Below, piece after piece: positions 20,634-32,600 of a stretch of DNA of 64,000 nt; the stretch's first letter is position 1, and each line of letters begins with the position of its first letter. The stretch lies in contig JAHLKH010000140.1 in the NCBI GenBank assembly GCA_025526915.1, positions 1 through 64,000 on the forward strand. Direction: 5' to 3'. A model generated the notes under the pieces. The model made no database searches and had not been told where the DNA came from. It was given only the letters and a program-made list of their open reading frames with translations. The position numbers and the translations under genes were made by a program. This DNA is from Entophlyctis helioformis (lineage: Eukaryota > Chytridiomycota > Chytridiomycetes > Chytridiales > Chytriomycetaceae).

Positions 20634-23063
20634 ATGTCTTCGAACGTGATCGTTGAGCTGGATGGCTCGCCGCTCAAGAAGGCGACCATCAAGACCACGC
20701 CTGCCATGTCGCTCAAGACCGTGCTGGTGCAGACGTGCGAGAAGCTCTCGCTGCCCAACCCCGACGCCTACATCCTCAAGTGCGTCGCTTGGCCTCGTGG
20801 GCTGCGGACCCTGGTCTTGGCCGGCAGATGGATCGGTGGACGGAGATTGATGCTAACGCTTGTTGCGCCGTGTGGTGCCGTGTGCACAGGTCCAAGAAAC
20901 AGACCCTGGACCTGTCGCTGTCGGTGCGCTTTGCCAACCTGGCGCAAGGCGCTCGGCTGACGCTGTGCAAGCGGTCGTCTGATGCAGGTACCTCGCACTG
21001 GATCAACCCTGGCTTGCCAGCTTGCCATCTGGTCAGCCAGTCCCGCCAGCCAGTCCAGTCGCTGACCATCCCGCATGGACACCAGGCGGCCCGCCCGTAT
21101 CGGCGGTTGTCAATGTGGCTTTGCAGCTGGACGACGGCGGCCGGCTCACGGACAGGTTCTCGCCGTCCAAGACGCTGTGGCAGATTCTCGAGCACTTTGA
21201 GCAAGTGGCTCCGCCGTCCACAACGGCCACGACAGGCGGCAGTGCGCCGGCTGCGCTGAACCTCACGCGCAGAACAGGCGTGCCGCCCGTGTCGGGCAAG
21301 GGAGCGATGCTGGCGTTCAAGAGCATCGTGTCGACCAAGCCGGCCGTGTACATGATGCCCGTCTGCGTGTTCATGAACCAGGAGGTGTGCATTGCCAGAC
21401 TGCGAGTCTGCATTCAGTTCACGACCGACCGATCGAGCTAACGACAGATGCTGCTGGTGTGTTGCTAGTACTCGACGATCGAGAAGCTCAAGTCGATGAC
21501 GCTGGGCGATGCGGGGCTGGAGAGCGGCAGCGGTGTCATCCGGCTGCTGTTCAGATACATGAACGAGCCCATTGATGCGTTCATGGCCGAGATTCAGGCG
21601 GCTGCTCCTGCCCGCCCTGTTGCGACTCCTGCTGCGGCTGTCGAGCAGCCGATGCGTCCATCGCCCGCGTCGACGCCTACGCCCGTGGCCACGCCTACTG
21701 CGGCGGCACCGAAGCCGGCACCTTCTCCTGTTCCCACTCCGACACCCGCTGTGGAGCCTGTTCAGCCTGCTCAGCCTGTGTCTGCACCTGCACCTGCACC
21801 TGCACCTGCACCTGCACCTGCCCCGATCCCCACACCTGCAGCAGGCGTGGCACCTCAAGCAGCTACTGCACCTGCAACTGCTGCAACATCACGCTCAGCA
21901 GCACCAACAACAGCACCAACGGCAGCAGCCGCGATTGCACCACAGACGACCCCAGAGGCCATGGATGTGAATGCGACGGATGCCAAGACTGAGCAGATTG
22001 TCGAGCACAATGTGCGCATCTTTCTGCCGCCACCAGCGGACATGCCGACACGCAAGAGTGAGTTGCCCGATGGAGCCTCCACGTGCACTTGGGATGAGAC
22101 GCGTGTGGACTGACGCAGCAAGCAATGCGATGCCGCACGGTGCAGTCGAGTTACCGGACTCGTTCTTCCAGCTGACGCCGCACGAGGTCAAGGCGCTTGT
22201 GGCGGCGCAGCAGTCCAAGTCGCGCAAGGCGTCCGAGGCACCGCTGATGACGCGGTCGATGCGCGAGCGCGAAGAAGAGGCCAAGCGGCAAAAGTACCCA
22301 AAGACGCTGCTGCGTGTGCGGTTCCCGGACCGCATGACGCTTCAGGCGGCGTTTTGGTCTGGAGCACCCCGTAAGAGCCTGCAGTCTGTCTGTCAAAGTG
22401 TTGGCTGGATGGTGCCAGAGGGAGGAGACTGACGCGTTGGGGGCGTTGGTATCTGTGACTGCGAATGCAGTCAGCGAGGCGTACGCGCTCGTCAAAAAGC
22501 ATCTGCGCGAGCCAGGACGGGCGTTTGTGCTGTACGTGACGCCGCCGCACCGGAACCTTAAGGCGAGCGAGACGTTCTGGGCGGCGCAGCTGGCCCCGGC
22601 GTCGCTCGTGTACTTTGGCTGGGCCGACGAGCCGGGGGTAGAGACACCCGAAGGTCCTGTTCTTGGCACGGCGGCGTTTGGGATTGCGGAAGCGTTTCCG
22701 GTGTCGGATGTCGACGATGTTGTGGCTCGGCAGCCGGGCCATGGCGACAAGGCGGCAGCGGCGGCCGAGGCACGGTCGGCGGCCGAGTCAGCGAGGGCAG
22801 CAGCAGCGGCAGCAGCCGCAGCGACAGTGGGCGAGAGTGGAGAGGGCGAGAGCGACGCACAGATTGCGATGGAGCTCGAGCGCGAGCGGCAGCGGCAGCG
22901 CCACAATGCGGCTGTTTTGGGCGGACAGGCGGGCGGCGCGGATGCGCAGATGGACGACGCGGAGCTGTACGGCGAGGGCAGCGGGAGCGGGAGCGGCAGC
23001 GGGGCCGGAGGAGGCGGCAAGGCCAAGTTTCCAAAGTGGTTCCGTCCGACGTCTGGCCGCTGA
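20634..23063 (+). CDS. TUG/ASPL/Ubx4-like UBX-domain protein
   Basis: Cofactor of the p97/Cdc48 AAA ATPase family. Exons 20634-20779, 20890-20987, 21086-21384, 21469-22057, 22119-22356 and 22421-23063 keep phase (670 residues). The N-terminus (VIVELDGSPLKKATIKTTPA, then SLKTVLVQTCEKLSL and KKQTLDLSLSVRFANLAQGA) is a TUG-UBL1-type ubiquitin-like fold. A second ubiquitin-like segment follows (VALQLDDGGRLTDRFSPSKT). After a Pro/Ala/Thr-rich linker comes ELPDSFFQLTPHEVKAL and an RxREEEAKRQK helix, then the UBX domain (LLRVRFPDRMTLQAAFW, VTPPHRNLK, LAPASLVYFGWAD). The intron inside the UBX domain uses a weak GTCTGG donor, chosen because it keeps phase and the Trp. A long Ala/Glu helix follows, and the protein ends FPKWFRPTSGR. 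Confidence 0.87.
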
Positions 23064-24069
23064 CGGAGCGGGAGCGTCGGGCCATGTGGGAATAAACGCC
23101 AGTTGTTTGACGGTCGTTTGGTCGGTCGGTCGGTCAGATTGTGGCGGCGTCAGGCGGCGTAAAGCGGCGTAAAGCGGCGTGGCTGTGCACACACACGCAC
23201 ACGTGAAATCGGCGACTTTGAAGCGGAGGCGTTGCACGGGCGGAAGATTGGTTGCCAACTTGCCCTCGTCAGCAACGACGACGGCCAGCCAGCCAGCGAC
23301 AAAGCCAGCCGACTACGAAGCCAGCCGACTACGAAGCCAGCCAGCTACAACGACGCACATGGCCGATCCGTCGCAGTCGCCGCTGTCGTTTCTGGCGTCC
23401 GTGGTGTCGGCCCAGCCGCCCACGCCGACCACGCAGACGCACGCCAAGGGCCTGCCCGTCGGCCTGCCCGTCAGCCAGCCGAGTGGAGCGCCGGGCGGAG
23501 CGCTTTCTCTCTCGGGGACGCTGCCGGCGACGCACGGTGCGTGTCTGCTGGAGCTGCACGAGTGCCTGCATGAGTGCCTGTGTGTGGCGGCGACTAGATG
23601 GCCAGGTGTGGTGCACGGCCGCACGGCTGCACGGCTGCACGCACAGGCAGCCTTCCAGCAGCCTTCCAGGAGCCTTCAGCCTTCAAGCCAGCAACGAAGC
23701 CAGCCAGCCAGCGGCGCCTCCTCATTTGCCGCCTGGTGCACACTCCGCCTGGTGCACGCACACGCACGCACGCACTGGTGCACACATCCACGCAGCCCGC
23801 CACAGCCGGCGTGGAGTGTGCACCGTCAGCGTGTGCACCGCACTGCACTGCGCCATCCACGCCACGCACCCTTGCACTGACACGCCCGCCTGCCGTCTCC
23901 ACCTTGCCCAGATCGCACCTCCCACGCCAACCACCACCACCACCGCCTGCACGCCTCCCATCGCCAAGGCATCCGCCATCTGCGCCGCTCGTCTTCCTCG
24001 CCAAGGCCGTCTACTGCACACTCGGACGCAGACGCAGACGCAGACGCAGACGCCAACACCGACACCGAC
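23064..24069 (+). other. Gap with a possible short 5' exon
   Basis: From 23359 to about 23536 there is an ATG-initiated stretch (MADPSQSPLSFLASVVSA, Thr/Pro-rich) ending at a good GTGCGT donor. It could be a 5' exon of the following gene, but I find no acceptor that joins it in phase to ATG 24070, so I leave it unassigned. The rest holds short repeats: two to three copies of gccagccgactacgaa at 23285-23350, a gtcggtcg run near 23112, and gacgca hexamers at 24022-24050. Confidence 0.4.
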
Positions 24070-24673
24070 ATGGCCGACGCCGTTCACTCGGTGCACGCCG
24101 CCCCCAGCAGCGCCGTCGCCAACAGGCTCGTCTTTGTGACGACGCCGTCCGATGCCTCGCTCGCCCTGTACTGGCTGCCCGCCTCGCTGGCACCGCCCCC
24201 GCCCTCGTCCTCGCCCTCGTCCTCGCCCTCGCCCGCCCCCTTCCTCAACCTCTCCGAGCTCGACGTCCTGCTGGGCTTCCCCGTCGGCCACATCGCCGCC
24301 CTCTCGCCGCATCTGGCCTCGCATCCGTCGACCTCCGCGGCCGTCGTCTCGCTGCCTGCGTCCGCGTCGGTGGCGGCTGCATCGACGGCATCCGCAGCAT
24401 CGACGGCGGCATCGACGGCGGCCCCGCCCTCGCCCGCGCACGACGTCTACGTGCGGCCCGACGTGCTGCTCCACGTCGCAAAGAGCCTCGAGGCCAGCCC
24501 CGCCCACTCGGACTTTGTGCGCAGCCTCGCCGACATCTCGCGCGACTCGGTGCTGTCCGGCAAGGCCGGCGCCGACCTCGTTGCCCTGGGCATCGTGCCG
24601 CATCTCTCGCCCGTCCCCGTGTCGCGCCTGCGCATCGTGGAGACGCTGCTCAATCCATCCCTGCCGTCGCTGC

Positions 24674-24704
<31 letters not shown>

Positions 24705-26644
24705 TGCGGCCGCGGCCGCTGGTGCACAGCTGCCCACTGCGGCGGATCTGCCGTCGTCATCGTCTGGCCAACATCATACGCACCACTCTCACCACCACTC
24801 TCACCACCACTCTCAACAACAACAACAACATCAGCAGCAGATGGACAGGCCCAAGGATAGAAAGCGGCCGGCTGACCAACTGTCGTCGCCCTCGGCTGCG
24901 CTCCATTCCAAGCCGCCGCTCCGCATCGTCACCCATGCTGCCTCTACCGGATCGCTGCGCTCCAACATGGGTGTCAGCGAGTCGGACCTGTCTCGCTCTG
25001 CGACCGCCGCCAACGCCGCCACGGTCGCTACTCCCTCGTCGAGCCGGCCGTCCAAGCTGCGCAAACGCCTGTCCATCGACACGGCGTTCCCAGAGCGATC
25101 GTCGCAGGATGCCTTGGTCATGGACCAGGCGATACGGCTCAAGCAGCAGCAAGAGGCCATCATCGAAGCCCGAAAGAGTGGGTTCCTTGCACGCATCGGC
25201 TGCCATGCATGTGCTCGCCATCGTCTGACTGTTGATATTGCATGCATCCACAGAGTCGTCCCAGCAACAACAGCCGCAACAGTCCCGACAACAGCCGCAG
25301 CAGTCCCAACAACAACAGCAGTCGGCATTCTCGCGTCCAGTGGGCCGTATCCGCGCTCCCGTCGCACGCGCCGACATGCCCAGCGCTTGGGCGTCCATCG
25401 ACCATCTCGTATCCCCGCGCGGCGAGTTTCCCAACCGCGAGCTGCCCCTGCCGCGCAACTTTACCCACGAGATCCGTTCCATACATCCGTTTGGCAACAA
25501 CAGCGGTGCCGGCATAGACGCGGGCAACTCGTCGTCGCTGTCGTCATCGTCGCTCCGATCCCACGGCCAGCATGGCGGCCATGGCGGCATGGACGGCTTG
25601 AACCACCATGGCAACAGCAACACTATCGATAACAACAACGACACCTCTAATCACTCGATGCATACCAAGCACATGCTGCCGCCCATGCCTGCCACCGCAC
25701 ATCCGAGCGCGCCTGGTGCCATTCGCGGCTTCTTTCCCCCACCAGCCAGCCAACAGCAGCAGCAACAACAGCAGATGCATTCCAGCTCGTCGTCGGTTTC
25801 GTCCAAGGCTGGACAACGCGGATCCAAGACGGGCATGCATGGCGGCGGATCGGCCCACAACCGGCCGCTCAAGATCTCGACGGCCCTGGCCACCAACTCT
25901 GGGCCACTGCCGCAGCACGGCGTCTCTGCGTCAGCAGCAGCAACGGGCGGCAACAGCAGCAGCACCACCAGCAACAGCACAAAGTCTGCTTCTGCCGGCA
26001 ACCTGCTGTCAACGGGCCAACCGTACACAGCCAACGGCCCGTCGTCTGGGCAGCCGCCGTCAGCGTTTCCGCCGCCGGCCATGTCACGCCAGGCGTTTCT
26101 GGGTGTGTTCGAGGCCATGTACGACCAGCACGAGACGCAGCTGCGGCTGCAAGCGACGCTCAAGGACCAGATCCGCAAATCGTCGACGCTCCTGCAGACG
26201 CTGCAGTCGTCGGGGCAGATGATCGAGGGCCTTGTGCGGCTGCATTTCCGCGAGATGCAGGTCGTGTACGGCGAAAAGTTTGGCACGGCGCTGACGGACC
26301 TGAACCGCCGGCTGGTGGGGATCGAGAACCGGCTGGGGATCCATGCGTCGGGCAGTGGTGGTGGTGGTGGTGCCGGTGCCGGTAGCGTAGGTGCTGTGGA
26401 GGACAGCGCGAATGCTGGCGGGACTGGCGTGGAAGACAGCACGAATGCCGGCGACCTGGATGAGGGCGAGAGTGCTGCGGGCGGCGGGCTGACCTCGATG
26501 GCCACCAGCAAGGGCGGCGACGCGGCAGACGACGACGGCCGTGGTGCACACGCAAGAGGCGGGCTGGACGCCGAGCTCGACGGCCTGCGGTCGCGAGTCG
26601 ATGCCGCCGAGCGGCAAGCGCGTTCGTTTGTTCCCTCAGACTGA
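24070..26644 (+). CDS. Conserved-looking fungal protein with C-terminal helical domain, function unknown
   Basis: Exons 24070-25177 and 25254-26644 join in phase 1 (832 residues). The N-terminal part (RLVFVTTPSDASLALYWLPA, LLGFPVGHIAAL, DVYVRPDVLLHVAKSL, then DFVRSLADISRDSVLSGKAG) looks folded and alpha-rich. The middle is His- and Gln-rich with a basic RPKDRKRP patch. A short motif RPVGRIRAP precedes SAWASIDHLVSP, and a C-terminal helical segment follows (FLGVFEAMYDQHETQLRLQA, then LKDQIRKSSTLLQTLQSSGQ, MIEGLVRLHFREMQ and ALTDLNRRLVGIENRLGI), which reads as a conserved coiled coil. I have the impression of a widespread fungal family but cannot name it or its role. The next gene's ATG is only 55 bp beyond the stop, which is unusually tight. 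Confidence 0.7.
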
Positions 26645-26699
26645 TCTGCATAAATCGGCACCGAAACTTTTTCTTCATTTTGCCCATAAATAGAAATTG

Positions 26700-29600
26700 A
26701 TGCAGGAGGACACCAGCCCGCTGGCATCGCCCGTCAGTGCACCCACATCGCCCACCGACGCCGTTGCGTCTATGGAGCCCATGGAGGCCCTCGAGGCCCT
26801 GGCGCCAATGGCAGGCAAGCTCGGCCTCGAGCAGCCGCTGCTGCCGCCATCGTCCCGCCTCACGTTCAACTTTGACGACCTGATGCTGTCGTCGCTGGCT
26901 GCCGCACCGCTGCTTGCACCCACCGCCGAGGAGGACAGCGACAGCGGCGCCAATGGCAGCGCCGGCGACGAGCACGTGTTGACGCCCGCGACGGCCATCC
27001 CGCTTTCGCCTGGAGCGGCCTCGCTCGGCGACGGCTGGCTGCTGGACCTGGACCAGGCGCTCCCGGCCGCAGCCGTCACGGCCATTGAGCTCACCACCAC
27101 CACCACCACGACCACGACCACCACCAAGACCACCACGGCCGATGATGCCGACGACGCCGTGCACCACGATGTTGTCGATGACGAATCCACCGGCTCTGGC
27201 GGTGCGCAGATGGCTGCCGACGACGGCACGCCCGCATCGCCTGTCGAGGCGGCCGACGCCGACACGACGTTCAGCGACTACGAGGACGCCCACGACGGCG
27301 AGGACGGCGAGGACGCCAGCACCCCCACCGACGCTGCTGCCCCTGCTGCTGCCCCTGCCGACGACAAGCAGCTGTGGTTCAGCAGCGGCGAGTCAGGTGA
27401 TGTGCACCACGAGAGCGGCACTGGCGACGCTGCCGACGCCGCAGAGGAGCCCGCGAACGCCACTTTTGAGCAGCACGGCGACGCTGCCGATGCCGATGCC
27501 GACGACAACGGCAGCGACGCCAACGACGACAACGACGACGACAGCGACGACGACGACGACGAGTCCATCGACAGCCCGGGGCTGTTCCCGGTGCAGTTCA
27601 TCCCGCCGGCCAAGCTGCACGACATCCTGGGCAGCCTCGACGACGAGCGCCTCGACTCGGACGAAGAGCCGCACGCGCAGCTGGTGCACTTTGTCGAGCA
27701 GACGGCGGCGGCGACCGCGCAGGACCTCGACGACCTGCTGGACGAGACCGCCGCGGCCGTCGAGTCGCGCCGCCCGCTGTCGGCCCAGTTCCTGTACGAG
27801 CACCGCCCGGCGCACCTCGACTTTGTGCACACGGCGCCGTCGTCGCTCAGCGAGACGCCCTCGGGCTCGCGCTTCCTCCTCGACGACTTTGGCCTGCCCG
27901 ACCCGGCCGCGTCGTTTGTGTCCGTGTCCAACGCCGTGTCGCACCGGCTCTCGCAGGTCGGCCTCGCGTCGGCCGCGGCCGCAGACTTTTACAGCCTGAG
28001 CTACTCGGCCAACCCGTCGGCCGTCGCAGACAGCGAGCCGATGCCGCTGTCGATGCCGCTACGGCGTCTGTCGACCGACATCGCGTCGTACCCCGAGCCC
28101 CTCGACGGCTCGCCCGACGTGGTCGACCTCAACCAGCAGTTCTACCAGAGCCAGTCGGCCGCATCCGGCAGCATCCACGGCGACTACGACGAGGCCCTTG
28201 CGTTCACGTACGCGGGCGAGCCGGCCGGTCTGGACGGCATTGCCTTTGACGACCTGTACCCGCCGTCTGCGGCCAACGCCATCTCGACGTTTGACGACCT
28301 GTACCCGGCTGTGCTGCGCGACGATGGCGTCGACTCGGAGATTGACGACATGGGCGTGAGTGCTGATCGTGGCCTTGACCTTGACGTGGACCTTGACGTG
28401 GACGGGCTCCTGACGGCCATGATCGACGAGATGCAGGGCGCTGGCAATGACGACGACGACGACGACAACAACGAAGCGCAGCAGGACCAGGCACACGGCT
28501 CCGAGTATGAGCAGTACCGCCAGTACCAGGAGATCCAGGCGCAGTACGAGATCCTGCAGCAGCAGTTTGCTGCCCAGTTTAGCAGCCCGGTCGTTGTCGA
28601 GCGTGGCGGCGTGCAGTTTGGCCAAGACTTTGACGGCGAGACGGTTCAAGTCGTTGAGGCGCTCCAGGTACGCGTGGTGTGCTGCTGACTTGTATACTGT
28701 TGTCGTGGCGTGTGCTGACGACGCGTGTTTTTGATGGGCTGGTGGCTTGGTGGGCTGTGCAGTACGGAGACGTTGAACGCCACGCCGAGATCGAGACGGC
28801 CTCTGTCGTGGAGCTTGTCGAGGCCGTCGAGATCGAGACTGTCGCCACCACGATCGAGGAGACTGTCGAGGTTGAGCAGCACGTCGAGACCATCGAGAAG
28901 CACGTCGAGATCGAGACCATCACCACCACGGTTGACGAGACCGTCGAGGTTGAGCAGCATGTGGAGATCGCTGAGATCGAGACTGCCACCGCCACTGTCG
29001 AGGAGACTGTCGAGGTTGAGCAGCATGTCGAGACCATCGAGCAGCACGTCGAGATCGAGACCACCACCACCACTGTCGAGGAGACTGTCGAGGTTGAGCA
29101 GCACGTCGAGATCACTGAGATCGAGACCACCACCGCCACTGTCGAGGAGACCGTCGAGGTTGAGCAGCATGTCGAAACCACTGAGATCGAGACTGCCACC
29201 ACCACGGTTGACGAGACTGTCGAGGTTGAGCAGCATGTCGAGATCGCTGAGATCGAGACTGCCACCGCCACTGTCGAGGAGACTGTCGAGGTTGAGCAGC
29301 ACGTCGAGACCATCGAGAAGCACGTCGAGATCGAGACCATCACCACCACGGTTGACGAGACCGTCGAGGTTGAGCAGCATGTGGAGATCGCTGAGATCGA
29401 GACTGCCACCGCCACTGTCGAGGAGACTGTCGAGGTTGAGCAGCATGTCGAGACCATCGAGCAGCACGTCGAGATCGAGACCACCACCACCACTGTCGAG
29501 GAGACTGTCGAGGTTGAGCAGCACGTCGAGACCACTGAGATCGAGACTGCCACCACCACGATCGAGGAGACTGTCGAGGTTGAGCAGCACGTCGAGACCA

Positions 29601-32600
29601 TCGAGAAGCACGTCGAGATCGAGACCACCACCACCACGGTTGACGAGACCGTCGAGGTTGAGCAGCATGTGGAGATCGCTGAGATCGAGACTGCCACCGC
29701 CACTGTCGAGGAGACTGTCGAGGTTGAGCAGCATGTCGAGACCATCGAGCAGCACGTCGAGATCGAGACCACCACCACCACTGTCGAGGAGACTGTCGAG
29801 GTTGAGCAGCACGTCGAGATCACTGAGATCGAGACCACCACCGCCACTGTCGAGGAGACCGTCGAGGTTGAGCAGCATGTCGAAACCACTGAGATCGAGA
29901 CTGCCACCACCACGGTTGACGAGACTGTCGAGGTTGAGCAGCATGTCGAGACCATCGAGCAGCACGTCGAGATCGAGACCACCACCACCACGGTTGACGA
30001 GACCGTCGAGGTTGAGCAGCATGTCGAGATCACTGAGATCGAGACCACCACCGCCACTGTCGAGGAGACTGTCGAGGTTGAGCAGCACGTCGAAACCATC
30101 GAGCAGCACGTCGAGATCGAGACCACCACCACCACTGTCGAGGAGACTGTCGAGGTTGAGCAGCACGTCGAGATCACTGAGATCGAGACCACCACCGCCA
30201 CTGTCGAGGAGACTGTCGAGGTTGAGCAGCATGTCGAGACCATCGAGCAGCACGTCGAGATCGAGACCACCACCACCACGGTTGACGAGACTGTCGAGGT
30301 TGAGCAGCACGTCGAGATCACTGAGATCGAGACCACCACCGCCACTGTCGAGGAGACCGTCGAGGTTGAGCAGCATGTCGAGACCATCGAGCAGCACGTC
30401 GAGATCGAGACCACCACCACCACTGTCGAGGAGACCGTCGAGGTTGAGCAGCACGTCGAAACCATCGAGCAGCACGTCGAGATCGAGACCACCACCACCA
30501 CTGTCGAGGAGACTGTCGAGGTTGAGCAGCACGTCGAGATCACTGAGATCGAGACCACCACCGCCACTGTCGAGGAGACTGTCGAGGTTGAGCAGCATGT
30601 CGAGACCATCGAGCAGCACGTCGAGATCGAGACCACCACCACCACGGTTGACGAGACTGTCGAGGTTGAGCAGCACGTCGAGATCACTGAGATCGAGACC
30701 ACCACCGCCACTGTCGAGGAGACCGTCGAGGTTGAGCAGCATGTCGAGACCATCGAGCAGCACGTCGAGATCGAGACCACCACCACCACTGTCGAGGAGA
30801 CCGTCGAGGTTGAGCAGCATGTCGAGACCATCGAGCAGCACGTCGAGATCGAGACCACCACCACCACTGTCGAGGAGACCGTCGAGGTTGAGCAGCACGT
30901 CGAAACCATCGAGCAGCACGTCGAGATCGAGACCACCACCACCACGGTTGACGAGACTGTCGAGGTTGAGCAGCACGTCGAGACCATCGAGAAGCACGTC
31001 GAGATCGAGACCACCACCACCACGGTTGACGAGACCGTCGAGGTTGAGCAGCATGTCGAGATCACTGAGATCGAGACCACCACCGCCACTGTCGAGGAGA
31101 CTGTCGAGGTTGAGCAGCACGTCGAGATCGAGACTGCCACCACAACGATTGACGAGACCATCGAGTTTGAACAGCACGTCAAGATCACTGAGCAGAATGT
31201 GGAAACCATCGAGAAGCACGTCGAGACCACCGAGATCAAGACTGCCACCATTGTCGCTGCCGTTCGTGCACCATCGCCTATTCATGATGGCGTGTTTGAC
31301 GATTGGGAGGTTGTTGAGAAGCAGATCCACGTGCAGGACTACGAAACAGATGACGAGCACGTGGCTGCAGTGCAGTCGCCTGCCCAGGTCCTTCTCCCTG
31401 CTGCTGTGTGGGAGCGCATCTTCCTCCATGTGAGCAAGAGAGACCCTGCCAGCCTTCGCATCCTGCCCCTCTGCTGCAAAACGTTCCGCGATGTGTGCCG
31501 CGAGCCCTCTCTTCGCGCTTGCCTCCTCATCCATGAGTAAGTCTGTCCACGTCTCTGGCCTTGCACTCCAAATCGCGACTTGAACTGACGCGCGTCTGTC
31601 TTACGCCAATCAGCCACAGCCCCCAGCTGGTCATCCACCACATCTACACCACTGAGCCGCAGATGCTCACCTTTGAGCTTGCAGAGGCACTCCTTCGCCA
31701 GGGTGCGCTCCTGCCCAAGTTCTTGATCGAGACAGCCTACAGAGCCCATGCCAACAAGTCTGTTGTGCTGCCCGCTGGCACCGCCGAGTTCTTTGTCGCA
31801 CATGGCTTCCGCGCGTATGGCGACAAGCTGCGCATTCGTGGTGTCGACCCTGTCGGTGAGTGTCGTTGCGAACATTGCCATATGGATCGGCTGCGTCATG
31901 CTCACGTTTTGCTGCATACACGCAGATATCGAGGCTGCTGACCCCGACGAGGCTGCCGCCTCCCACGGCTGGCTGGACGACCCTGCCGAGCTGATCGTGT
32001 CGCTTGCTCGCCAGCCGCCCGACATGGACCGTCTTGCCGTCGTCGTCAATGAGCACCTGTATGTGCCCGCCCTCAACGCCAAGGCGCAGCAAGACTCGTT
32101 TGACCTCGGCGTCCTTTGGGACAGCTTGGCCAACCTCGCCAACTACGACCCCGTGATGCTGCATCACCTTGCCACCCATGCCGGGCGTGTCCTTTGAGAC
32201 GGCCAACGATGGCATCCTCCTGCGCGTGCTCCGCGACACCGAGTGGAGCATCGACACCGTCGCCTACATCCTCGCGCTCGGCTTTGTCATCACGCGCGCT
32301 GTCGCCGTCCCTCTGCTCATGGACACGCGCATCATGACACCCGACTTTGCCGGTGTGCGTGCGCTGCTCAAGGAGTACTTCCCGCACGACAAGCTTGTGG
32401 CCATGGTCGAGGACGCGCTCTACGAGCTGCTTTGCCAGAACCGCCGCGCGTCGATCCGCATTGTGGATTTCCTCATTGCCGAGTTCAAGGTCCCCGAGTC
32501 CACGATCGGCCGTGCACTTCTCGCCCACCCGTACGACATTCGCGAGATGCGCCTCAAGCGTCGCTACGTGCTGCCCATGGCCACGACGTTTGGCCTGGTG

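Noticed and set aside
28579..31534. Minus-strand frames of about 890 and 960 codons, and a second plus-strand frame of about 900 codons, across the repeat
   Set aside because: They are Ser/Val/Asp/Leu translations of the same repeat. Only the plus-strand frame in phase with exon 1 and with the F-box exon makes a coherent gene.
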